From: Glutamicibacter sp. MNS18
GTDB lineage: Bacteria; Actinomycetota; Actinomycetes; Actinomycetales; Micrococcaceae
Length of the DNA stretch: 64,000 nucleotides
Direction of reading: 5' to 3'
NCBI RefSeq assembly: GCF_026107515.2
Contig: NZ_JAPCHW010000009.1
Coordinates: forward strand, 62,001 to 126,000
Both the position numbers and the translations under genes were made by a program. This document shows positions 15,379-23,786 of this stretch, piece after piece; the stretch's first letter is position 1, and each line of letters starts with the position of its first letter. Under the pieces are notes generated by a model. The model saw only the letters and a list, made by a program, of their open reading frames with translations. It was not told where the DNA came from and ran no database searches.

Positions 15379-16869
15379 GTGATTACACTTTTGCAGCTGG
15401 GTGCCGAGTTGGGTCGCAGTTTCCATGCCACCGCCGCCGCGGGATTCCCCGCCGTCCCGGTCAGCGGTGTGCACATCTCCGAGCTGGAGGACCCCACCCC
15501 GTATCTGGAAGGCAGCGAACTGCTTCTGACCACGGGGATGCCCTTCGCCTCCTCGGCGGCGGCAACAGTCGCCTACCTGTCGCGGCTGGCCGCCCACGGG
15601 ATTACCGCCCTGGGTTTGGGGCTCGGCCCATGGCTGGAAACGGTCCCGGACTACGTCATCGACGAATCCCAGCGACTGGGCATCCACTTGGGAGTGGTTC
15701 CGGATTCGGTACCGTTCCAGCATGTCTCCCGCGCCTACTGGAGGCTTTCCGCGCACAGTGCCACCAGCGAACTGATGGGGACACTGGGAACCCAAACGGC
15801 CCTGGCACGGGCAGCGAATCGTCCCGATGCCGACACGGCCGTGATCGAACGACTGGCGCGGGCCCTGGGCGGCTGGTCCGCCTACCTGCCGCTGGGAGGC
15901 CAACCCGACGCCTACTGGCCGCCATCGACTGCCGCTTTGCTTCCACGAATCCGCCGGGAATGCGAACGCTTCCACGGGGTCGATATGCCCTCGGCCGCTA
16001 CTTTCGAACTCCAGGGCCAGCCGGTGGTGGCCTATCCGGTACTGGCCGGCCACCGCCTGGACGGGTTCCTGGCCATCTGCGCCGGAGGCCAGGTAACCAA
16101 GGCCGACCGGCAGGTCATGATGACCGTGGCTACATTGCTCAGTCTCCGTGCCCGGCAACGCCAGGCCGAGGGCGCCACGACCCGGGCCCTGGGTGCGGCG
16201 GTGACAAAATTGTTGCTCCACGGCGAACACCACGCTGCGCGCTTGGTTGCCCGGGACCTGGGGATGAGCAGCACCCTGGACCGGCCGGTGCGAGTGCTGT
16301 TGGCCGCCTCCGCCGATACCACCGCCATTCCACCCGGCCTGCCGGAACTGATCGGGTCAATCGGCGACAGCCCGTCCGGCACCGGACTGCCGGACTACAC
16401 CTTGGCGTACGCCCATGAGGGGATCTGGTATCTGGTTCTCGAAGCCCGGAGTGCTGGGCCCGCGGAGCGATCCGGTACTGCGCACGGAACCAGCGGGGAT
16501 TGCCACCTGCGCGCCGTGCTCAGCGAGCCGTTGCAGCTTCCCGAGATCCCGGGTCAGCTTCCCGCCCTGCGAAGGATGCTGGCGCAGGCAACCCCCGGAA
16601 TCCTGGCCCCGGCGGATCCCGGAACCGGCCAGCGTGCCTCCGGTTGGGTACGCACATTGCGCGACTACCGGCGCAGCGACCTGCTGTCGACGGTGCGCGC
16701 CTACCTCGCCGCACGGGGGACCTGGGAAGAGGCAGCACGTTCCCTGGGGATTCACCGCAACTCGTTGCGCTTGCGCATCGCTACCGCCAGTGAGCTGCTG
16801 CAGGTGGATCTGGACGACCCGGATGTCGCAGCCGAACTCTGGCTGGCCATACGGCAAGCCGAGTCCTGA
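15379..16869 (+). CDS. PucR-family transcriptional regulator
   Basis: The 496-residue protein opens with ITLLQLGAELGRSF, the usual PucR N-terminal domain. A central region follows, and it ends with the PucR-type helix-turn-helix: SDLLSTVRAYLAARGTWEEA then LGIHRNSLRLRIATASELL. Such regulators activate purine, GABA and polyamine catabolism. The start is the GTG at 15379, seven bases after a GATAAT -10 box (15366-15371) and without a ribosome site, so the message is probably leaderless. The frame stays open 59 codons upstream, but that part overlaps gabT. It diverges from gabT and probably controls it. Confidence 0.85.
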   Translation: MITLLQLGAELGRSFHATAAAGFPAVPVSGVHISELEDPTPYLEGSELLLTTGMPFASSAAATVAYLSRLAAHGITALGLGLGPWLETVPDYVIDESQRLGIHLGVVPDSVPFQHVSRAYWRLSAHSATSELMGTLGTQTALARAANRPDADTAVIERLARALGGWSAYLPLGGQPDAYWPPSTAALLPRIRRECERFHGVDMPSAATFELQGQPVVAYPVLAGHRLDGFLAICAGGQVTKADRQVMMTVATLLSLRARQRQAEGATTRALGAAVTKLLLHGEHHAARLVARDLGMSSTLDRPVRVLLAASADTTAIPPGLPELIGSIGDSPSGTGLPDYTLAYAHEGIWYLVLEARSAGPAERSGTAHGTSGDCHLRAVLSEPLQLPEIPGQLPALRRMLAQATPGILAPADPGTGQRASGWVRTLRDYRRSDLLSTVRAYLAARGTWEEAARSLGIHRNSLRLRIATASELLQVDLDDPDVAAELWLAIRQAES

Positions 16870-16886
16870 TACCCCGGGGGCACGGG

Positions 16887-16931
16887 CCAGACCGGTCGGG
16901 CCACCCGTGCTGGGTGACCCGACCGGCCTGG
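16887..16931. terminator. Bidirectional hairpin between pucR and permease gene
   Basis: Two 20-base arms (starting CCAGACCGG and ending CCGGCCTGG) pair at 18 of 20 positions around a 5-base loop. It separates two converging genes, and has no T tract. Confidence 0.65.
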
Positions 16932-16950
16932 GGACCCTGGGGATCATGGG

Positions 16951-18492
16951 CTACGACGCACCATACTTCCGCGGCAGTTTCCGGCCCGCTTCCGTTACGG
17001 CGGAAGGTTGGCCGTCCAGCAGATCCGGCCCCGCAGCGCCCAGCTTCGCCTGCTGCCGTATGCTCAGCCTGTGCAACAGTTCCAGTTCGGCGCGTTCGCC
17101 GGGGGCGATGCCACGGGGGATACGCAGGATGAACAGTGTGCCCAGCAGCCACCATCCGCCGAAGAGCAGCCAGGGTTGCCAGGCGATGGCCGCCGGCATG
17201 CCCGGCAGGTACAAGGTGATCAGCCCGGCGCACAACAGCACCGACAGCGCACCGATTCCCTGCCCGAAGTTCCCGCGGCCACCCACGCGCAGCGGGCGGT
17301 TCATGAGCGGTTCGCGGCGGCGCAGGATCAGGAAGGCCACGCCCACCAGCAGGTAGGCGATCACGATCGAGGGGGAGCCGGAGTCAACCAACCAGCCGAG
17401 CATTGCCGAGCCGAAGAAGGGTGCGAGCAACGAGAGCGCACCGATGAACATCAACGCGTTGGCCGGCGTCCGGTACTTGGGATGTAACCGCGCGAACCAG
17501 CTCGGTAGCATTCCCGAGTGCGCCATCGCATAGAGCAATCGCGATGCCCCCATGAGCAGCGAGTTCCAGGAAGTCAGGATGCCGGCAATACCCCCGGCAA
17601 TCAGCAGTTTCGCCATACCCTCCGAATTGAACAGCGCGCCCATGGCGTCCGCTGTAGCCAAATCGGAACCGGCCAGCGCCGCCGGCCCGATCCCGGACGA
17701 GGTGGCCAGGATCACCATGACGTACCAGGCGGTGGCGACCAGAACCGAGATCACCACATACCGCCCGATTTTACGTGGGGCGATATTGCATTCCTCGGCC
17801 GATTGCGGGATTACGTCGAATCCGACAAACATGAACGGCACGATGATCATCACACCAAAGAATCCGGAGACCCCGTTGAGGAAGAACGGCTCCATATTCG
17901 CCGAATCCCCGTTGGCGAAGGACCCGGTCAACAGCATCGCGCCGATCAGGAAGAGGAAGATCACGACAAACGTCTGGACGATACCGGCGGTCTTGATCCC
18001 CCGGATGTTGATCCAGGTGATCACCACCGCCCCGGCCACGCCCACCAGTGCCCAGATGAGGAACACTTCCGAACCGGCGATATCCCAGAGCTTGATGCTG
18101 TTGATCCGGGGGAAGATGTACGCCACGGATTTGGGCAGGGCCACGGCCTCAAAGGCCACGATGGTGATATACCCTCCCACGATCGCCCAGGAACCAGCGA
18201 AGGACCAACGGGCTCCCATCGCCCGCAACAGGTAGTTGTGCTCACCTCCGGCCTTGGGCATGGCGGCCACCAGCTCGGCGTAGGTCAGGCCGACGATTGC
18301 CATGATGGATCCGCCGACGGCCATGGCCAGGGCAGCACCCAGCGGTCCTGCCGTGGTGATCCAGCCGCCGGTGAGCACCACCCAGCCGAAGCCGATCATG
18401 GCCCCGACTCCAATAGCCAGGATGTCCCACTTCCCCAGGACCTTTTTCAAACCAGTTCCCGCATCCCCGGATGCTGCGCTTGGAGTCGCCAT
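16951..18492 (-). CDS. APC-superfamily amino acid/polyamine permease
   Basis: The 513-residue protein has about 12 membrane helices. The first carries the APC substrate motif (ILAIGVGAMIGFGWVVLTGGWI), helix 3 the GGEHNYLLRAMG stretch, and SAEECNIAPRKIGR lies in the cytoplasmic loop typical of amino acid permeases. It would import an amino acid or polyamine; the surrounding catabolic genes suggest arginine, GABA or a guanidino compound. The ATG at 18492 is preceded by GGAAGGAAG, which decides it over a GTG 5 codons upstream. Two CACACTATG repeats lie in the promoter region. Confidence 0.85.
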   Translation of the reverse strand: MATPSAASGDAGTGLKKVLGKWDILAIGVGAMIGFGWVVLTGGWITTAGPLGAALAMAVGGSIMAIVGLTYAELVAAMPKAGGEHNYLLRAMGARWSFAGSWAIVGGYITIVAFEAVALPKSVAYIFPRINSIKLWDIAGSEVFLIWALVGVAGAVVITWINIRGIKTAGIVQTFVVIFLFLIGAMLLTGSFANGDSANMEPFFLNGVSGFFGVMIIVPFMFVGFDVIPQSAEECNIAPRKIGRYVVISVLVATAWYVMVILATSSGIGPAALAGSDLATADAMGALFNSEGMAKLLIAGGIAGILTSWNSLLMGASRLLYAMAHSGMLPSWFARLHPKYRTPANALMFIGALSLLAPFFGSAMLGWLVDSGSPSIVIAYLLVGVAFLILRRREPLMNRPLRVGGRGNFGQGIGALSVLLCAGLITLYLPGMPAAIAWQPWLLFGGWWLLGTLFILRIPRGIAPGERAELELLHRLSIRQQAKLGAAGPDLLDGQPSAVTEAGRKLPRKYGAS

Positions 18493-18523
18493 CGCACTTC
18501 CTTCCACTTAGTATGCTGCAGAT

Positions 18524-18555
18524 CACACTATGAAAGGCGTGCCCAACACACTATG
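18524..18555. repeat. Two CACACTATG repeats in the permease promoter
   Basis: CACACTATG occurs at 18524-18532 and 18547-18555, 23 bases apart, upstream of the permease gene. The inverse, TAGTGTG, occurs upstream of the XRE-cupin regulator gene (19696) and a related palindrome upstream of the symporter gene (19802). They are probably binding sites for that regulator. Confidence 0.5.
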
Positions 18556-18597
18556 GATGGTTCATCCTGGTACTGGATACTTTGCACAGGACGTGCT

Positions 18598-19014
18598 TCA
18601 GGAACTCCCCTTCGTCCCGGACCGGCCACGCACCAGACCATGGTCGGCCCCGCGGATGGCCACGGTGAACACGAGGGACAGCAGAATGGATTTGAGCCAT
18701 AGCTCGTCCGGTTCATCGGCGGGGAAGATGACCTGCACCGGACCGACCATGAAGATGATCAGTAACGACCAGAGCACGTAACCGCGCGACGCCTTGCTGG
18801 ACATCAGCTGCGGGTAGCGTTGCCGTCGCCGGATGGTCAGCAGACCCAGGAGCAGGATCACCAGGGCCAGGATTCCGGCACCCATGATGAAGAAATAGCG
18901 CTCGGTCCGGATCAGGCTGACAGTCACTCCCACCGCGACGCCCAGGATGGCCGAAAGCCACCAACTGATAACCGGAGCAGGGGCGGCGTTTGCCTGAGAC
19001 TCAGCAGCGTTCAC
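18598..19014 (-). CDS. Hypothetical membrane protein with about four helices
   Basis: A 138-residue protein has hydrophobic segments at about 18-35, 43-62, 81-98 and 108-125 (for example ISWWLSAILGVAVGVTVSL and GYVLWSLLIIFMVGPVQVIF). I recognise no family. GTG at 19014 is preceded by GAAGGGA at 5 bases. It lies between the permease and the XRE-cupin regulator genes on the same strand, but 105 bases upstream of the permease, so its role in the locus is unclear. Confidence 0.65.
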   Translation of the reverse strand: MNAAESQANAAPAPVISWWLSAILGVAVGVTVSLIRTERYFFIMGAGILALVILLLGLLTIRRRQRYPQLMSSKASRGYVLWSLLIIFMVGPVQVIFPADEPDELWLKSILLSLVFTVAIRGADHGLVRGRSGTKGSS

Positions 19015-19092
19015 CAAGATCCCTTCGTCACGATAGGCAGACAGATGCCCGGCGGATTCTCCGCCCTGTCCAGAATACTCGCCTCACGCCCC

Positions 19093-19656
19093 CTAGAGGA
19101 CTAAGGTCCACGTCACCACGGCAGGGTCGTCCGAGGGATTGACCCAGCTATGGGGTTCGCGCCCGGGGAAGGTCACGGTATCCCCGGCGCGCAGTTCCAT
19201 GCGCTCCTCGGGCAGGATCAGGGTGAACCGGCCCGAAATCACATGCAGGATTTCCACCTGGCAGTCCATCGAGTACAGCTCGGATTCCCCTGCTCCGTGC
19301 GGTGCGATCTCCGCGCGGATTACCTGTACGCGGCGCTCGGTGCGCGGGGTCAGCAGCTGCTCGACGATCCCCTCGCCGCCCAGCGAGATTCGCGGCGCCT
19401 CGCTCAACGCGACCATCTTGGTTTCGGGAACCGTGAACAGCTCCCCCACCTCGATGGAAAGCACCTCGCATAATGTAAGCAGCGTAGCCACCGAGGGGCT
19501 GGTCAGATCGCGCTCCACCCGGGAAAGGAAGCCCTTGGTCAGCCCGGACATCTCGGCCACCTGGTCAATGGTCAACCGTTGCCCCTGACGTGCCACGCGC
19601 AGTCTGCTGCCGATCCTGATGGCGGATCCGGTGGGCTCCACTGGCAACGCTTTCAT
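19093..19656 (-). CDS. XRE-cupin transcriptional regulator
   Basis: The protein of 187 residues has an N-terminal XRE helix-turn-helix (GSRLRVARQGQRLTIDQVAE, then LTKGFLSRVERDLTSPS) and a C-terminal cupin (ILHVISGRFTLILPEE ... GDTVTFPGREPHSWVNPSD). This layout is that of PuuR-like regulators of polyamine or amino acid catabolism, where the cupin senses a ligand. GGAGGACAG immediately before the ATG at 19656 decides the start over one ten codons upstream. It diverges from the symporter gene. TAGTGTG-type repeats upstream of it, the symporter and the permease suggest that it controls transport. Confidence 0.87.
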   Translation of the reverse strand: MKALPVEPTGSAIRIGSRLRVARQGQRLTIDQVAEMSGLTKGFLSRVERDLTSPSVATLLTLCEVLSIEVGELFTVPETKMVALSEAPRISLGGEGIVEQLLTPRTERRVQVIRAEIAPHGAGESELYSMDCQVEILHVISGRFTLILPEERMELRAGDTVTFPGREPHSWVNPSDDPAVVTWTLVL

Positions 19657-19695
19657 CTGTCCTCCGCAGCTCTGGGGCATCTTCACTTCTTACCT

Positions 19696-19702
19696 TAGTG
19701 TG
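19696..19702. promoter_or_regulatory. TAGTGTG half-site upstream of XRE-cupin gene
   Basis: TAGTGTG is the complement of the CACACTA core repeated in the permease promoter at 18524 and 18547. It lies 40 bases upstream of the regulator's ATG. Confidence 0.35.
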
Positions 19703-19801
19703 CCGCACCGGGATTCCGGCCACCCGGGACAACCCAGATAAAAGTTGCCTGTGAGACACATCTCGTTTACCTATAGACATCTTTTATTTTTACTGACATC
19801 C

Positions 19802-19818
19802 TTGTGTGAGTCGCACTA
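19802..19818. promoter_or_regulatory. Imperfect palindrome upstream of the symporter gene
   Basis: TTGTGTG-N3-CGCACTA combines two degenerate copies of the TAGTGTG half-site in inverted orientation, 16 bases before the symporter's ATG. A regulator bound here would block the start region. Confidence 0.35.
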
Positions 19819-19834
19819 TCCCAAGGAAGTTCCC

Positions 19835-21358
19835 ATGGATTTTATTAACGGTGGCATCGTCGCCTTGTACCTTTTGGCCATGCTGGCCTTCGGCTGGTGG
19901 GGCAAGTCCCGCACCCACTCCAATACCGATTACCTGGTGGCCGGGCGCCGCTTGGGCCCGATGCTCTATACCGGAACCATGGCGGCGGTCGTCCTGGGCG
20001 GCGCCTCCACGGTGGGCGGCGTGGGGCTGGGATACCGCTATGGAATCTCCGGCATGTGGCTCGTGGTGGCCATCGGCGTCGGGGTCTCGGCGCTGTCGCT
20101 GTTCTTCGCCCCCAAGATCCAGCGTTTGAAGATCTTCACCGTCTCGCAGATGCTCACACTGAGGTACGGGTCGGAACCGGCCACGAATACCTCAGGAATC
20201 GTCATGCTGGCCTACACACTGATGCTCTGCGCCACGTCCACCGGCGCGTATGCCACCATTTTCGTGGTGCTCTACGACTGGGAACGCTGGCTGGCCATCC
20301 TGGTCGGTGGCGGCATCGTGCTGATCTATTCCTCGATCGGCGGCATGTGGTCCATCACCCTGGCCGACCAGGTGCAGTTCTTCATCAAGACCGTTGGTGT
20401 GTTCTTCCTGATGCTGCCCTTCGTCCTGGGTGCCGGTGGCGGCTGGGGTGAGATGCGCGGCCGGCTGGAAGCATCCTTCTTCCAGTGGGATGGCATCGGC
20501 GTGCAGACCATCATCACCTACTTCGTGGTCTACGGTCTCGGCCTGCTGATCGGCCAGGATATCTGGCAGCGCGTCTTCACCGCACGTTCGGACAAGGTGG
20601 CCCGCTGGGGCGGTTTGTCCGCCGGCATCTACTGCGTGCTCTATGGCGCCGCCGGCGCCATCATCGGCATGGGTGCACGGGTGGCACTGCCCGGTATCGC
20701 GGCCGAAGCCGAGGCCAACCCCGATGCGGTCTACGCCGAAGTGGCGATCCAGATCCTGCCGGTCGCCGTCGGCGGGTTCGTCCTGGCCGCCGCCGTGGCC
20801 GCCATGATGTCCACCGCATCCGGCGCCCTGATCGCCGCGGCCACCGTGGCCCGGACCGATGTGGCCCCCTTCGTGGCCAGCTGGTTCGGACGCAACCTCG
20901 CGATTGACGATTCGAAGGATCCGGAAGACGATGTGCGGACCAACCGCTGGTGGGTTTTCGGCCTGGGCGTGATCATCATGGGTCTGGCCATTGTGGTCGA
21001 CGACGTGGTCGCGGCACTGACCATTGCCTACGGCATCCTGGTCGGCGGGCTGCTGATCGCCATCCTCGGCGGCCTGGCCTGGCGCCGCGGCAACGGCCTG
21101 GGCGCAGCCTGGTCCATGGCCGCCGGCACCGCGGTCACCCTCGGAACCATGATCGTGCTGGAAATCCGTTCGGACGTCGCCTTCGGCGGTGTCTATGCCA
21201 ACGAGCCGATCTACTTCGGGCTGCTCGCCTCCGCCGTGGTGTACATCGTGGTCTCGCTGGCCAGTGGCCGCACCGAATCCCGAGTGCTGGAGAACTGGGA
21301 CCGCCGGGTGGCCGGTCTGGGGACCGAGGAAGGCGTGGCCGCCCGGGGCAAACGCTAA
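19835..21358 (+). CDS. Sodium:solute symporter (SSS family)
   Basis: The 507-residue protein has about 13 membrane helices. The SSS features are GGIVALYLLAMLAFGWWGKSR followed by SNTDYLVAGRRLGP, GGASTVGGVGLGYRYGISGMW, and IYSSIGGMWSITLADQVQFF. SSS transporters import amino acids, sugars, pantothenate or urea with Na+. AAGGAAGT lies 4 bases before the ATG at 19835. The neighbouring XRE-cupin regulator and arginine-type catabolic genes suggest uptake of a nitrogen compound, but the substrate cannot be read from the sequence. Confidence 0.87.
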   Translation: MDFINGGIVALYLLAMLAFGWWGKSRTHSNTDYLVAGRRLGPMLYTGTMAAVVLGGASTVGGVGLGYRYGISGMWLVVAIGVGVSALSLFFAPKIQRLKIFTVSQMLTLRYGSEPATNTSGIVMLAYTLMLCATSTGAYATIFVVLYDWERWLAILVGGGIVLIYSSIGGMWSITLADQVQFFIKTVGVFFLMLPFVLGAGGGWGEMRGRLEASFFQWDGIGVQTIITYFVVYGLGLLIGQDIWQRVFTARSDKVARWGGLSAGIYCVLYGAAGAIIGMGARVALPGIAAEAEANPDAVYAEVAIQILPVAVGGFVLAAAVAAMMSTASGALIAAATVARTDVAPFVASWFGRNLAIDDSKDPEDDVRTNRWWVFGLGVIIMGLAIVVDDVVAALTIAYGILVGGLLIAILGGLAWRRGNGLGAAWSMAAGTAVTLGTMIVLEIRSDVAFGGVYANEPIYFGLLASAVVYIVVSLASGRTESRVLENWDRRVAGLGTEEGVAARGKR

Positions 21359-21469
21359 AGCGCCACCGGCACGGCGGATACCACGCCCGGACGATACCCG
21401 GCCCCGGGGGCCATGGCTTTCATCCCGGCGGCCTGTTCCCGGGGAAAGCGCTGCAGTAGACTCGGCCGC

Positions 21470-22057
21470 ATGAGCAACGATGAGGCTTCCCGCAAGGCCC
21501 GACTGCGGCGTTACCTGGACTCGGCGCGGGACGCGGTTCTCTGGAAGGCCGAGGGCCTGGGCGAGGCCCAACTGCGCCGCCCGCTGGTCCCGAGCGGAAC
21601 CAGCATCCTCGGCGTCATCAACCACCTGGCTTTTACCGAGTTCGGCTATTTTTCCTATTGCATGAGCCGCCCGGTCGACAACGACCGGGCGGCTCGGCTC
21701 TTCGCCTCCGAGGATCCGATGGCCGATTTTGTTGTCGAGGCCGGGTTTTCCGGTGCCGAGGTCCTGCGCTTTTACCGCGAGGCGATCACCGCGTCCGACG
21801 CGGCCTTCGACGAGCTGCCACTGGACGCACCGGCGCACGTTGAATGGTGGGGCGAGAACGGGCACACCACACTGGAACACCTGATGCTGCACATGTGTAC
21901 CGAGACAGCCCGCCATGCCGGCCACCTCGATCTGCTGCGTGAATTGCTCGATGGTCGGACCGGAATGTACCGGCAGAACGACAACCTGCCCGACTACAGC
22001 CCGGAACAGTGGCAGGAACATTACGACAGGGTGAAGGATATCGCCGACTCGGTGTAG
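21470..22057 (+). CDS. DinB-family protein (DUF664)
   Basis: The 195-residue four-helix protein has the DUF664/DinB pattern of three metal-ligand histidines: INHLAFTEFGYF in helix 2, then HMCTETARHAGHLDLLRELLDG in the third helix. In actinobacteria this fold includes mycothiol-dependent S-transferases and other thiol transferases. The start is the ATG at 21470. The function is inferred at family level only. Confidence 0.8.
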   Translation: MSNDEASRKARLRRYLDSARDAVLWKAEGLGEAQLRRPLVPSGTSILGVINHLAFTEFGYFSYCMSRPVDNDRAARLFASEDPMADFVVEAGFSGAEVLRFYREAITASDAAFDELPLDAPAHVEWWGENGHTTLEHLMLHMCTETARHAGHLDLLRELLDGRTGMYRQNDNLPDYSPEQWQEHYDRVKDIADSV

Positions 22058-22137
22058 TATCTGGACTGTTGCTTCACGAGATGCGGCGCCAAGCTCCGAC
22101 TGGCCGCACACCAACCCCAGGTTCATGGGTGGTTCGG

Positions 22138-22518
22138 ATGACGAAGCGGTCTGCGAGGCGATCCCCTCGTGGGCAAGAGCTACCTCGAAAGGCCTCGGCC
22201 ACCGTGTCCACCCTCCGCGTTCTGCCCATCATCGACCTGAATACCGGCCGCCTGCAATTCAGGCTCCACGGGCAATGGGTTGTGTACTACACGGATCGTC
22301 CCCGCGAACTGCTGCGAGTCCTGGCCCGGAGCACCGCCCCGGCGTCCTTTGCCCCGGAGACCAACCGGCTAGTACTCACCGTGGCCGGGCGCCGCACCTC
22401 CCACGGATCCCTGGTGGCTTTTAGCCTTGCCAAATTCCCCGATCCATTCGCCCTGTCTACACTGGACGGTGATGGCAGAACGCCGGATCAATCGGCGGAT
22501 GCCCCCTACCGTGTCTGA
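22138..22518 (+). CDS. Hypothetical protein, about 126 residues
   Basis: The frame from ATG 22138 reads a basic N-terminus and then a plausible beta-rich domain (LRVLPIIDLNTGRLQFRLHG, WVVYYTDRPRELLRVL, NRLVLTVAGRRTSHGSLVAF). I recognise no family. The start is uncertain: ATG 22081 and GTG 22204 are also in frame, and none has a strong ribosome site. It lies between the DinB gene and the iron-exporter gene on the same strand. The protein-like C-terminal half argues that it is real. Confidence 0.45.
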   Translation: MTKRSARRSPRGQELPRKASATVSTLRVLPIIDLNTGRLQFRLHGQWVVYYTDRPRELLRVLARSTAPASFAPETNRLVLTVAGRRTSHGSLVAFSLAKFPDPFALSTLDGDGRTPDQSADAPYRV

Positions 22519-22553
22519 CACGGTAGGAAGCTTGCTCGAGGAGATTCACGACC

Positions 22554-23660
22554 GTGATGACCGACAATCCGCACCCCTCCCCCACACCGGCGCAAATACG
22601 GCGGTGGCGTAAATACCTGGCGGACGAGATCGCCGAGGGCGCGATCTATCGGGAGCTGGCCGCCCGCCGCACCGGACAGGAACGCCAGGTGCTGCTCGGG
22701 CTGGCCGATGCTGAAGCCCGGCACGAGGCCCACTGGCGTGAACTGCTCGGCGCACATGCCAGGGACACCCGCCCTTCCGTGCAGCGCATGATCCTGCGTT
22801 TGCTGGCCCGCAACTTCGGCTCCGTCTTCGTCCTGGCCTTGGCCCAGCGGGCGGAAGGCGATTCCCCCTATGCCAAGGACACCGACGCCACCGCGCAGAT
22901 GGTGGCGGACGAACAAGTCCACGAGGAAGTGGTGCGCGCCCTGGCCACCGCGGGGCGTTCCCGCCTGGCCGGGAACTTCCGGGCCGCGGTCTTCGGCGCC
23001 AATGACGGACTGGTCTCGAACTTCGCCCTGGTGTTGGGCATTGGTGCCACCGGTGTGGCCTCATCCTTTGTCCTGTTTTCCGGGATTGCCGGGTTGCTGG
23101 CCGGCGCATTGTCGATGGCTGCCGGGGAATTTGTGTCCGTGCGTTCCCAGCGCGAACTGCTCACCGCTTCGCGCCCCACGCAGGTCACGCTCTCCGCGGC
23201 ACCCAACCTGGATCTGGAGGCCAACGAACTGGTCTTGGTCTACAAGGCACGCGGCATGAGCGACGAGGCGGCCGAGCACCGCGCGGCCGAACGCATGGGA
23301 CTGTTCACCTGCGACTGCGACCCGTCGTTGTCGCTGCACCCCGAGGTCCAGGGTGAGGAACTCGAGCAGGAGCACGAGGAACTGGGTTCGGCCGGCGGCG
23401 CGGCCATCTCCTCCTTCCTGTTCTTCGCCTCCGGTGCCCTGGTCCCGATCCTTCCTTTCATCTTCGGCTTGTCCGGACTGCCCGCGATCCTGCTGGCCTC
23501 GGCCCTGGTGGGTGTGGCGCTGCTGTTCACCGGCGGTGTCGTGGGCCTGCTCTCCGGTGCCTCGCCCCTCAAGCGCGGGCTGCGCCAGCTGGCGATCGGC
23601 TGGGGCGCCGCAGCGGTGACCTACTGCCTGGGGCTGCTCTTCGGTGCCACGGCCGTCTAG
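22554..23660 (+). CDS. Ferritin-like/VIT1 fusion, probable iron exporter (MbfA type)
   Basis: The 368-residue protein joins an N-terminal ferritin-like helical domain to a C-terminal CCC1/VIT1 membrane domain. The first has carboxylate ligands (LADEIAEGAIYRELAARR, ADAEARHEAHWREL, ADEQVHEEVVRAL). The second begins FRAAVFGANDGLVSNFALVLG and has five helices with AAGEFVSVRSQREL. MbfA-type fusions export Fe2+ or Mn2+. GAGGAG precedes the GTG at 22554; an ATG follows immediately. No iron-box-like site is obvious upstream. Confidence 0.85.
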   Translation: MMTDNPHPSPTPAQIRRWRKYLADEIAEGAIYRELAARRTGQERQVLLGLADAEARHEAHWRELLGAHARDTRPSVQRMILRLLARNFGSVFVLALAQRAEGDSPYAKDTDATAQMVADEQVHEEVVRALATAGRSRLAGNFRAAVFGANDGLVSNFALVLGIGATGVASSFVLFSGIAGLLAGALSMAAGEFVSVRSQRELLTASRPTQVTLSAAPNLDLEANELVLVYKARGMSDEAAEHRAAERMGLFTCDCDPSLSLHPEVQGEELEQEHEELGSAGGAAISSFLFFASGALVPILPFIFGLSGLPAILLASALVGVALLFTGGVVGLLSGASPLKRGLRQLAIGWGAAAVTYCLGLLFGATAV

Positions 23661-23786
23661 CCACCGGGACCGCCGATGGTGGGAAACAGCACACCATCCA
23701 CCGCCGACAACCCATTTAAGAACTCGGAGTGGCATATCGGACTCCCTCAACTTTCACCACGGCCCGGAACGTGAAACGATGAGAGG

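Noticed and set aside
20192-22126. A 644-codon open frame on the minus strand
   Set aside because: It is antisense to the SSS symporter and DinB genes, which have clear family motifs. Its Gly/His/Gln-rich translation is typical of a shadow frame in GC-rich DNA.
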